NCBI RefSeq assembly: GCF_005405885.1
Contig: NZ_BJFL01000009.1
Coordinates: forward strand, 1-64,000
Source of the DNA: Gandjariella thermophila
GTDB taxonomy: Bacteria > Actinomycetota > Actinomycetes > Mycobacteriales > Pseudonocardiaceae
Length of the DNA: 64,000 nucleotides
Direction of reading: 5' to 3'
Shown here: in pieces, positions 39,451-46,927 of the stretch
How positions within the stretch are numbered: the first letter of the stretch is position 1
Layout: each line of letters opens with the position of its first letter
Notes under the pieces: generated by a model
The model's database searches: none
What the model was told of the DNA's origin: nothing
Seen by the model: the letters and a program-made list of their open reading frames with translations, nothing else
Made by a program: the position numbers and the translations under genes

Positions 39451-41134
39451 CCTGCCTCACCCACCGCGCGTGCCTCGACCGGCCCGACCCGCACCGGGCA
39501 CCCGCGAACGGGGACCGCCGGGTTAACCCGTGCAGCGGGATGGTGACCAGTATCGAGGTGCCCTGGCCCAGCGGGCTGGTGACGCGCAGGTGGCCTGCCA
39601 ACGCCTCGGCGCGCTCCCGCAGCCCGAGCAGCCCCGACCCGCGCGCGGGATCGGCGCCGCCCACGCCGTTGTCCCGGACGCGGAGCCGAAGGGTGGATCC
39701 CTCGGTCCCGAGTTCGACGCTGACCGCGGTGGCGTGCGAGTGCTTGACCGCGTTGGTGAGCGCCTCGGACACGATGTAGTAGACGGCGGTCTCGACCCGG
39801 TCGGAGAGTTCACGGTCGATACGGACGTCGAGTTCCACCGGCAGCGGGCAGCGCTGGGCGAGCATCCGCACGACGGGTTGGAGTCCGCCCAGGGTGAGCA
39901 TCCGGGGCCGCAGTCCCCGGGAGATCTGCCGAAGGTCGCTGACCAGGCCGGACAGCAGCCGATCGATCTCGGACAGCTGCTCGATCCGCTGCTGCGGTTC
40001 CACCTCGTCGCGCTGCGCGGCGCGGACCCGGAGGGCGAGGGCGAACAGGTTCTGCTGGACGCCGTCGTGCAGGTCCCGTTCCAGACGGTGCCGCGTGTCG
40101 TCGACGGCGGCGACCACGCGGGCCCGCGCCTCGACGAGTTCGCTGCGGTGCTCGGCGTTGGCGATCGCGGTCGCGGTGAGCCTGGTGAACTGCGCCATGC
40201 GCGCCTCGGTGCCCTCCGGCTGCGGGGCGGGCGCGGAGAAGCCGCACAGCATCACGCCCCACACCCGCCCCTCCACCACGATCGGGCAGCCCACCGCGGC
40301 CCCGATCTCCGGGCCGTGCGGGAACGGCACCATGCGGTCGCCGATGTCGCCGTCCCCGAGACGGTCGATCCGCACCGCCTGGCCGGTCCGCCACACCGAC
40401 TCGACCAGCGTCTCCGCGGCCGTCGGCCAGCGCGAACCGACGTCGGGCAGGTCCTTGCGGCCGGGATCGTCGCTCCACGCCCCGACCACGGTCACCGTGG
40501 CGTCGGGGGAGCACCGGCCCAGCGCGGTGTACCGCGCCGCCAGGACGCGGCCAACCTCGCGGCACACCGCGGCGAAGACCTCCTGCGGCGCGGCCTCCCG
40601 CGCGGCCAGCGTCGCCACCCGGTGCAGCGTGGCATGCTCCCCGGCCAGCCGGTGGGCGTACTCGGCGGCCTCCCTGGCCTCCCGGCGAAGCTCGCCCGCC
40701 TCGACGGCCCGGGACCGCGCCGCGTACGCGATTGCCGCCACCACAACCGCTACCAGCAGGAACAGCGGGATCACCGGCCACTGGCCGGTGTAGTAGATGC
40801 CGATGCTGCCGAGGGGAGCGGAATGGAAGTAGTCGAAGGCGAGCGCGCTGGCGACCGCGGTCACCGCACCCGGCCACCAGCCCCAGAGCGCCGATACCAG
40901 CACCACACCCAGCAGGTAGAGAGCGCTCAGCGGTTCCGGGGTCGCGGCATGCCTGAGCGGGTAACTGAGCAGGGTCACCGCGGCGACCAGGATGGCCCCG
41001 GTCGTGACTCCCAGGGCCAGCCGCGCCCACGGCCGGCTCGGGCGCCACACCGGCGGGAGAGGGAAGCGTCGAAGGACCGTCACGGTCCGTGACAGGCGTG
41101 CGGCCGGCGGCCCGATGCGCAACCTCAGCGGCAT
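39182..41134 (-). CDS. Sensor histidine kinase (DUF4118-GAF-HisKA_3-HATPase), stop apparently lost
   Basis: 650 codons from ATG 41134, with AGGAG 7 nt upstream. Order: four-helix DUF4118/KdpD-like membrane domain (residues 40-150), GAF domain (about 165-325), dimerisation helix with phospho-acceptor in RHRLERDLHDGVQQNLFALA, and HATPase_c with EALTNAVKHSHATAV, DNGVGGADP and GSGLLGLRERAEAL. The kinase should end near ILVTIPLHG (39527), where a TAA lies one base out of frame. Instead the frame runs on for 114 codons of compositionally shadow-like sequence, overlapping the peptidase gene by 269 bp. No response regulator gene is adjacent. Confidence 0.8.
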   Translation of the reverse strand: MPLRLRIGPPAARLSRTVTVLRRFPLPPVWRPSRPWARLALGVTTGAILVAAVTLLSYPLRHAATPEPLSALYLLGVVLVSALWGWWPGAVTAVASALAFDYFHSAPLGSIGIYYTGQWPVIPLFLLVAVVVAAIAYAARSRAVEAGELRREAREAAEYAHRLAGEHATLHRVATLAAREAAPQEVFAAVCREVGRVLAARYTALGRCSPDATVTVVGAWSDDPGRKDLPDVGSRWPTAAETLVESVWRTGQAVRIDRLGDGDIGDRMVPFPHGPEIGAAVGCPIVVEGRVWGVMLCGFSAPAPQPEGTEARMAQFTRLTATAIANAEHRSELVEARARVVAAVDDTRHRLERDLHDGVQQNLFALALRVRAAQRDEVEPQQRIEQLSEIDRLLSGLVSDLRQISRGLRPRMLTLGGLQPVVRMLAQRCPLPVELDVRIDRELSDRVETAVYYIVSEALTNAVKHSHATAVSVELGTEGSTLRLRVRDNGVGGADPARGSGLLGLRERAEALAGHLRVTSPLGQGTSILVTIPLHGLTRRSPFAGARCGSGRSRHARWVRQDAGCDRPPEDRGTRAAVRRPGGRGALARPVHRAPGQPARLGAGRPGSLRVPVQRQRGVGGLRLGPVHRHPPAAHRPAERHVARDGEPGR

Positions 41135-41417
41135 GGCCACACTCCTTGCCGGGGTCCCGAGCTCACGAAGCCAACCTACGCCTGGTCAACGGCACGCAAC
41201 CACGAACGGCCGTGGCGGAGCGTCGGCGGCCGCCGGCCGGAAAGAACGACCCACGCGGCGTTACCGACGGTATTGGCCCGCCTCGCCTCGGCCGGCACCG
41301 CGTGGGGTCAGCCCGGCAGGTCGGGCCAGCCGATCATGGCTGCCCGCTCGGCCTGCCGGGACGACCTCTCGGCTCACCGGGCTCACGGCGTGGCAACGGT
41401 CGGTCGAGAGTGGGGTC

Positions 41418-42287
41418 ATGGGCATTCTGGACGGCAGGGCCGTGGTGATCACCGGAGCCGGCCGGGGGCTCGGCCGGGCGTACGCGATGCACGCCGCCGA
41501 GTCCGGGGCGGCGGTCGTGGTCAACGACGTGGCCGGCGACCTCGCCGAGCAGGTGGTCGAGACCATCCGGGCATCCGGTGGCCGCGCGGTCGCCGGTGTC
41601 GGGTCGGTGGCCGACCCGGGGCAGGCCGCCGCACTGGTGGAAAGCTGCGTCGCACACTTCGGCGCGATCGACGGCCTGGTCAACAATGCCAGGGTCCGGC
41701 ACGACGCGGTGTCCTGGGAGGACGATCCCGACCGGATTCGCCAACTCTTCGACGTCAACGTGCTGGGCACGATGTACTGCGGTCACGCGGCGGCGAGGGC
41801 GATGCGCGGGCGGGGCGGCGTGATCGTCAACGTGGCGTCCGGCTCGATGCTGGGCCAGCCCCGGGCCGTCGCGTACTCCGCGTCCAAGGCCGCTGTCGCC
41901 TCGCTGACCTCGGCCTGGGCGGTGGAGTTCGCCGAGCACGGCATCCGGGTCAACGCCGTCTGCCCGCTGGCCTGGACCCCGATGGCGGCGGCCGATCCCA
42001 GGGCACGTACCACCCCGCAGGACTCGCCGGAGCGGATCGCGCCGCTGGTCACCTACCTGCTCAGCGACCTGGCCTCGGGAGTCACCGGGCAGATCGTCCG
42101 GTTCGTCGGCGACAAGCTGTGCGTCGTTCGGCAACCCGCGATCAAGGAACCCGTGCTGGTGCGCGACTCCTGGGACGTGGAACAGATCGCCAAGGCCTTC
42201 GACGGCGACCTCGCGGGTGCCTTCGAACCGCCACCGACCGACCGATGGACCGTCACCGCCGGGGGAGACTCCGCATGGCCAGGCTGA
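41418..42287 (+). CDS. Short-chain dehydrogenase/reductase
   Basis: 289 residues from ATG 41418. NAD(P)-binding TGAGRGLG at about residues 11-18 with acidic VVVNDVAGDL suggests NAD preference. VNNARVRHDA replaces the usual NNAG with NNAR. The catalytic residues are in VNVASGSML (Ser) and AYSASKAAV (Tyr, Lys). A 50-residue C-terminal extension after VTGQIVRFVGD resembles multifunctional-enzyme-type SDRs such as hydroxyacyl-CoA dehydrogenases. Substrate unknown. It is divergent from the sensor kinase. Confidence 0.85.
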   Translation: MGILDGRAVVITGAGRGLGRAYAMHAAESGAAVVVNDVAGDLAEQVVETIRASGGRAVAGVGSVADPGQAAALVESCVAHFGAIDGLVNNARVRHDAVSWEDDPDRIRQLFDVNVLGTMYCGHAAARAMRGRGGVIVNVASGSMLGQPRAVAYSASKAAVASLTSAWAVEFAEHGIRVNAVCPLAWTPMAAADPRARTTPQDSPERIAPLVTYLLSDLASGVTGQIVRFVGDKLCVVRQPAIKEPVLVRDSWDVEQIAKAFDGDLAGAFEPPPTDRWTVTAGGDSAWPG

Positions 42288-42318
42288 TCTACTCGGCGAT
42301 CGTCTTGGCCGGGCGTGG

Positions 42319-43170
42319 CTACTGGCCGCGGCGTGGGGCGACGGGGACCGGGGTGCCGGCGAACTCCAGCAGGTCCGCGTTGAGCGTGTCCTTGTGCGTG
42401 GCGGTCAGCCCGTGTGGTGCGCCCGGATAGACCTTCAGGGTGGCGTCCGGGATGATCTCAGCCGACCGGCGGCCCGCGGCGTCGATGGGCACGATCTGGT
42501 CGTCGTCGCCCTGCACGATCAGCGTCGGGACGTCAACGCGCCGCAGGTCGTCGGTGAAGTCGGTCTCGGAGAACTCCCTGACGCAGTCGTACGCGGCCTT
42601 CAGCCCCACGGTCATGCTCATCAGCCAGAACGCGTCCCGGACGCCCTGCGACACCGTCGCGCCCGGCCGGTTGGCGCCGTAGAAGGGCGCGCTGAGGTCC
42701 TGGTAGTACTGCGACCGATCGGTGGCAACCCCGTACCGGATCGCGTCGAAGACCTCGATCGGCTGGCCGGCGGGATTGGTCGCCGTCTTCAGCATCAGCG
42801 GCGGCACGGCGGAAACCAGCACGGCCTTCGCCACCCGGGACGAGCCGTGGCGACCGAGGTAGCGCACCACCTCGCCACCGCCGGTCGAATGGCCCACCAG
42901 GATCGCGCCGTGGAGATCCAGCGCCTCCAGCAGTTGCCCGAGGTCGTCGGCGTAGGTGTCCATGTCGTTGCCGTTCCACGGCTGGCCGGAGCGGCCGTGA
43001 CCACGGCGGTCGTGTGCGATGACCCGGTAGCCGTTGGAGGCCATGAACATCAACTGGTCGTCCCAGGCGTCGGCGGTGAGCGGCCAGCCATGGCTGAACA
43101 CCATGGGCGGCCCGGATCCCCAGTCCTTGTAGTAGATCGGCGTGCCGTCGGTGGTGGTGATCGTGCTCAT
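42319..43170 (-). CDS. Alpha/beta hydrolase, non-heme chloroperoxidase-like
   Basis: 283 residues from ATG 43170. The N-terminal [20 protein letters not shown] and [12 protein letters not shown] are characteristic of cofactor-free haloperoxidases/arylesterases. The nucleophile lies in [17 protein letters not shown], the Asp in [20 protein letters not shown], and the His in [11 protein letters not shown]. It probably acts as an esterase or perhydrolase. Convergent with the SDR gene; no operon partner. Confidence 0.9.
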   Translation of the reverse strand: MSTITTTDGTPIYYKDWGSGPPMVFSHGWPLTADAWDDQLMFMASNGYRVIAHDRRGHGRSGQPWNGNDMDTYADDLGQLLEALDLHGAILVGHSTGGGEVVRYLGRHGSSRVAKAVLVSAVPPLMLKTATNPAGQPIEVFDAIRYGVATDRSQYYQDLSAPFYGANRPGATVSQGVRDAFWLMSMTVGLKAAYDCVREFSETDFTDDLRRVDVPTLIVQGDDDQIVPIDAAGRRSAEIIPDATLKVYPGAPHGLTATHKDTLNADLLEFAGTPVPVAPRRGQ

Positions 43171-43341
43171 CGGTGCCCCCAGAGCAGGTGAGCGGTCTGG
43201 CACTACCGACGCTCGCACAGCGCCCACTCCGCGGCCCGGGTCCTCGGTTGGGTTCGCGGCGGGCCGTTGGTCATGGGTGACGTGGAGCAGGCGGCCCCTG
43301 ATGACCCGGCATGGCCGGCCGCGGCAGTTGGCCGTCGTTAC

Positions 43342-43923
43342 CTACCTGGGAGGCACTCCGCCGGCAATGATGCCGCTGATGACTCGGTAGAAGTCACCGC
43401 ATCCCAGCGCGGTGAAGATTCCGCCAAGCCCACCCGGGGTCGTGGCGTATCTGGATGTCCACGCCACCAGTGCGCGGCGAACATCATTGAACCGGCCCTG
43501 TCGCAGGAGATCAATCGCCGCGGTGAGCGTGTTTCGAAGAGCGATAATTGCGGTCCGCTGTGCCGGCGTCATGTTCGGGAGCCTGTTATGCGCAATGATG
43601 GCAACAAGGTTCTGGCCGCATCTTTTACTGGACTCCGACCACGAGTCATGGACGGCGCCGCCACCCCCACGATCGCGACCCCTGACGAGCTGGTGGCCCC
43701 TGTCCCCGCCCGGCGGCAGCAGGGTCGCGCTCGGTGTTCCGGCGTGCTGTTGAGTGTCGGTGGGGCCGCCGTCGACTCCTTGTTGATCGTCATCGCCCGC
43801 CGCTACGGGCGCTGGCTCAGCCGTCGATGCGGCGGCGGAACCTGAACCTGCCGTAACAACGAGCGTGGTAATCAGGCACAATGCGAGAATGTTGATGAAC
43901 CTGCCCCAGAAGCTTGAGAACAT
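43342..43923 (-). CDS. Secreted orphan protein
   Basis: 193 residues from ATG 43923 (a GTG one codon earlier is possible). A Sec signal peptide (INILALCLITTLVVTAGSGS) is followed by a 60-residue low-complexity Asp/Gly/Thr stretch and a helical C-terminal domain with RCGQNLVAIIAHNRLPNMTP, TLTAAIDLLRQGRFNDVRRA and ending GCGDFYRVISG. Cysteines in the last part could form a disulfide. No family recognised. Codon third positions are less GC-biased than in neighbouring genes, which, with its tRNA-proximal location, suggests acquisition. Confidence 0.6.
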   Translation of the reverse strand: MFSSFWGRFINILALCLITTLVVTAGSGSAAASTAEPAPVAAGDDDQQGVDGGPTDTQQHAGTPSATLLPPGGDRGHQLVRGRDRGGGGAVHDSWSESSKRCGQNLVAIIAHNRLPNMTPAQRTAIIALRNTLTAAIDLLRQGRFNDVRRALVAWTSRYATTPGGLGGIFTALGCGDFYRVISGIIAGGVPPR

Positions 43924-43926
43924 CAC

Positions 43927-44248
43927 TCCAACCGCCCCCGCGGATCGCGCCCTGCATGGGCGTCGGGTTATGTGGCCAGAATGCCAGCGACTCGATACTC
44001 ATCCAGGGCATTTGGTCCTCTGGAAAGGGGTCTCCGCGTCATCCCGTAGACCTGGGCGCCCCATCACGTCGCCGGTAGGGAGCAGCCCCTGGTCAGGTAG
44101 CGCGGCCGGTATCCGCCTCCGGTGCAGAAACCGGAGACGATCCGTGCTCCGCACCGACTCCGGCACCGACGGCGAGGGGGACCTTCGCCTCTGTGCGCCG
44201 CATGCCATCGTCGGTGACGGTGGGCGTCAGTCTCGCGGGGTGACGAGA
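43927..44248. other. Divergent intergenic region with small hairpin
   Basis: About 320 bp with composition less GC-rich than average. A hairpin CTCCGGT/ACCGGAG occupies 44117-44136. No coding frame is convincing, and the minus-strand and plus-strand neighbours both start at its ends, so promoters are expected, but I could not place them. Confidence 0.35.
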
Positions 44249-44927
44249 ATGCTCGACTTGTCCACCCGGTTGTCGAACCTGCCGGCGGTACGGGGTCAGG
44301 CGCACTGGGCAAACCATGAGTACGTCAGGGGTTGGGGCGTGTTCGGGTTGCCGTTCGACTCCGGTCACGTGCTCGTACTTCGCGTCTTCCCGGAGAACGA
44401 CTTCGGTCCTTACCGCACGGTGTGGTATCGCGACCCGGGCGGCAGTTGGTCGATCTACGTCGATGAGGCACGACTCGACACGGTATGTCCCAGGTACTAT
44501 GGCGCCGCGTCCAAGCACGTGGGACACGCCGATATCTCGCTCACCTGGACGGGCCCTACGTCCCTGCGGGTGACGATGGAATCTCCGGCGCTGGACTGGA
44601 CACTTACCGCTTCGTCGACCCGACTTCTCGACTTCCTCAACACCATCAGCACGGCACTACCACTGACCACGTGGCGATCGCGGTCCATTATTCGGGCCCG
44701 GGAAGCACCGGCTCGCGCGCTGGGAATGGATCACATGCGCCTGTCGGGCGTGATGCCAAGCGGACACCGGAACAATCACGCCTCAGCGGATGTACTTTAT
44801 CGATGACTCACGAGCCACCCTCGACGGCGTCGACCTCGGACGCCCGGTCCGGTTGCGGGAGAATCCGCGTATCGGTGACGTGACCCTGCCGGCCCGCGGT
44901 GTCCTGGCAATCGGGCAGGCAGCCTAG
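44249..44927 (+). pseudogene. Broken conserved hypothetical gene
   Basis: From ATG 44249 the frame reads as a well-formed protein (MLDLSTRLSNLP, HWANHEYVRGWGVFGLPF, GPYRTVWYRDPGGSWSIYVD, LSGVMPSGH) until about 44775, where it shifts and ends at TGA in DVLYR. The continuation, MYFIDDSRATLDGVDLGRPV and IGDVTLPARGVLAIGQAA, is in another frame and stops at TAG 44925. The homologues I recall continue with Trp there, so that TAG may be a nonsense change. One frameshift and one probable stop make it non-functional, unless the shift is a sequencing error. Function of the family is unknown to me. Confidence 0.65.
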
Positions 44928-45138
44928 GTAGGGGGCACCGCCGCCACCGCAGCCGGCGCTTCCACTGCAGCCGCCGCGTGGACATGCTTTCCTGTCTATT
45001 ACGTCTTCGATGACCCAGGCGTGCTCAGCCCGCACGATGTGCCGAGCATGGTCGGATTGGCCCGCACACTCGGGGGCGGCTCAGGCACGCCTACTACCTC
45101 GGCCCGGCGTCGCTGGCCCGACCATGCCCCAAGACGTG

Positions 45139-45174
45139 CCAGGGGCCGTCCACCTCGCGGTGAACGGCCCCTGG
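45139..45174 (-). terminator. Terminator of tRNA-Pro
   Basis: CCAGGGGCCGT (45139-45149) pairs perfectly with ACGGCCCCTGG (45164-45174); the loop itself contains CACC/GGTG, extending the stem. It begins 17 nt past the tRNA 3' end on the minus strand. Confidence 0.85.
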
Positions 45175-45190
45175 CCTGCAGTGTCCCTTG

Positions 45191-45264
45191 TCGGGGTGGC
45201 GGGATTTGAACCCACGACCTCTTCGACCCGAACGAAGCGCGCTCCCAAGCTGCGCCACACCCCG
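45191..45264 (-). tRNA. tRNA-Pro (anticodon CGG)
   Basis: A 74-nt class I tRNA on the minus strand: acceptor CGGGGTG/CACCCCG, anticodon arm CTTCG-TTCGGGT-CGAAG with anticodon CGG, T arm GTGGGTTCAAATCCCGC, and discriminator A. It decodes CCG, a dominant proline codon in this genome. CCA is not encoded. Confidence 0.95.
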
Positions 45265-45277
45265 TTGGACGCCGGAA

Positions 45278-45307
45278 AGTTTAACGGATGTCCGCGTCCG
45301 CCTCGAA
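45278..45307 (-). promoter_or_regulatory. Promoter of tRNA-Pro
   Basis: On the minus strand TTCGAG (forward 45302-45307) and TAAACT (forward 45278-45283) are 18 bp apart, and the -10 lies 13 nt from the tRNA. The -10 includes the stop codon of the metallophosphoesterase gene. Confidence 0.5.
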
Positions 45308-46237
45308 ACCGACCCCGCGCATCGCGGGATCATCGTCGTGACCAGCGGGATTGCGCCGCGGCACGAGGGTGAGCAGGCTCGCCTCGGGCGGGCACGCGAA
45401 CCGGACCGGCGCGTACGGCGAGGTGCCCAGGCCGGCGGAGACGTGCAGCCACATGTGCGCGCCCCAGCGGGAGGCCCCGCGGGCCCGGGAGCGGTCCAGC
45501 TCACAGTTGGTCACGATCGCGCCGTAGCCGGGCAGCCGGAGCTGGCCGCCATGCGTGTGGCCGGCCATCACCAGGTCGTAGCCGTCGTCGGCGAAGGCGT
45601 CCAGCACCCGCGGCTCGGGGGAGTGGGTCAGGCCCAGCCGCAGCGCCGCGGACGGGTCCGGGGTGCCGGCGATGTCGGCGTAACGGTCCCGCCGGAGGTG
45701 CGGGTCGTCCACCCCGGCGACGGCGATCTTCTGGCGGTTCACCGTCAGCGTGCGCCGGGTGTGGGTCATGTCGTGCCAGCCTCGCTCGACGAACGCCGCG
45801 CGCAGGTCCCGCCAGGGGAGCGGCACGCCGTGGATGCGCTTGCGGCTCTTGGTCAGGTACCGCACCGGGTTCTTCGGCCTGGGCGCGTAGTAGTCGTTGC
45901 TACCGAAGACGAACAACCCGGGACGGTCCAGCAGCGGACCCAGCGCGCGCAGCACGGCGGGGACGGCCTGCCGGTGCGCGAGGTTGTCACCGGTGTTGAC
46001 GACCAGGTCCGGTTCCAGATCGGCGAGCTCCGCCACCCAGCGCTGCTTGGACTTCTGTCCCGGCATCATATGCAGGTCCGAGATGTGCAGCACGCGCAGC
46101 GGCGGAGCGCCCTCCGCCAGCACCGGCAGCGTCGCCTGGCGCAGTGTCCAGCGCCGCCGCTCCAGTCCGGCGGCGTAGGCGAGCGTGCCCGTGCCGAGGG
46201 CGAACGTCCCAAGGATGACCCGGCCAAGCGTGTTCAC
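45281..46237 (-). CDS. Metallophosphoesterase
   Basis: 318 residues from GTG 46237. An N-terminal hydrophobic segment (GRVILGTFALGTGTLAYAAG) anchors it to the membrane. The dinuclear metal motifs are all present: HISDLHMMPG (D-x-H), VVNTGDNLA (GD), VFGSNDYYA (GND-like), late GHTHGGQ, and an intermediate His. It resembles Rv3683-type or YkuE-type enzymes that hydrolyse phosphoesters or nucleotide-lipid substrates; the substrate is unknown. Position near ponA2 is as in mycobacteria. Confidence 0.88.
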   Translation of the reverse strand: MNTLGRVILGTFALGTGTLAYAAGLERRRWTLRQATLPVLAEGAPPLRVLHISDLHMMPGQKSKQRWVAELADLEPDLVVNTGDNLAHRQAVPAVLRALGPLLDRPGLFVFGSNDYYAPRPKNPVRYLTKSRKRIHGVPLPWRDLRAAFVERGWHDMTHTRRTLTVNRQKIAVAGVDDPHLRRDRYADIAGTPDPSAALRLGLTHSPEPRVLDAFADDGYDLVMAGHTHGGQLRLPGYGAIVTNCELDRSRARGASRWGAHMWLHVSAGLGTSPYAPVRFACPPEASLLTLVPRRNPAGHDDDPAMRGVGFEADADIR

Positions 46238-46368
46238 GACGTGGCAGCCTACGGTGCGTGGGCACCTGTTGGGCAAGTCGACCCCGCTCGGGGTCCGGCA
46301 CGCCCGGCCGGGTGACGGCATCGGGTAAACCTCCGGCCCGGCCGTGGCGGCGGGTAACTTTTGTGGTC

Positions 46369-46839
46369 ATGGCGGAGCTCAAGGCACGGCTGCAGGCGGA
46401 TCTCGCCCACTCGATCAAGACGCGTGACACCACCAGCGTCGACACCCTCCGGATGGCGCTCGCCGCGGTGACCAACGAGGAGGTTTCCGGCGCGCAGGCC
46501 CGCGCGCTCAGCGACGACGAGGTCGTCCGGGTGCTGGCCAGAGAGGCGAAGCGGCGCCGGGAGGCCGCCGAGGCGTTCGCCGCGGCCGGGCGGGAGGACC
46601 TGGCGGCCAAGGAACGTGCCGAGGGCGAGGTGCTGCAGCGGTACCTGCCGGCGCAGCTCTCCGACGAGGAGTTGGGCGAACTGGTCGGTCAGGCGATCGA
46701 GGAGGTCACCGCCCGGCTCGGGGAGCGGCCGGGGCCGAAGCAGATGGGCCAGGTGATGAAGGCGGCGCAGGCGAAGGTCGCCGGCCGTGCGGAGGGCGGC
46801 CGGGTGGCCGGGCTGGTCCGCGCCCGCCTGCACGGCTGA
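46369..46839 (+). CDS. GatB/YqeY domain-containing protein
   Basis: 156 residues from ATG 46369. The YqeY fold is seen in MAELKARLQADLAHSIKTRD, TLRMALAAVTNEEV, and the later EVLQRYLPAQLSDEELGELV and KQMGQVMKAAQAKVAGRAEG. It resembles the tRNA-binding tail domain of GatB but stands alone, perhaps with a role in tRNA amidation or quality control. Divergent from the metallophosphoesterase and convergent with the PBP gene. Confidence 0.92.
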   Translation: MAELKARLQADLAHSIKTRDTTSVDTLRMALAAVTNEEVSGAQARALSDDEVVRVLAREAKRRREAAEAFAAAGREDLAAKERAEGEVLQRYLPAQLSDEELGELVGQAIEEVTARLGERPGPKQMGQVMKAAQAKVAGRAEGGRVAGLVRARLHG

Positions 46840-46927
46840 GCCGCCCATCCAGGGTGCCGCCGATGCCGCACGGCCGCGCCTCGACCCCGGCGGTGCCGCC
46901 ACGGCCGGGTTCGACACTGGTGGGCCG

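Noticed and set aside
40992-41417. Upstream extension of the SDR frame
   Set aside because: It is antisense to the sensor kinase start region; the SDR fold begins a few residues after ATG 41418.
44808-45035. Cys-rich minus-strand ORF that could be read as a small peptide precursor
   Set aside because: Its cysteines come from repeated GCA/GCC sequence opposite a decayed gene, there is no ribosome site and no modification enzyme nearby.
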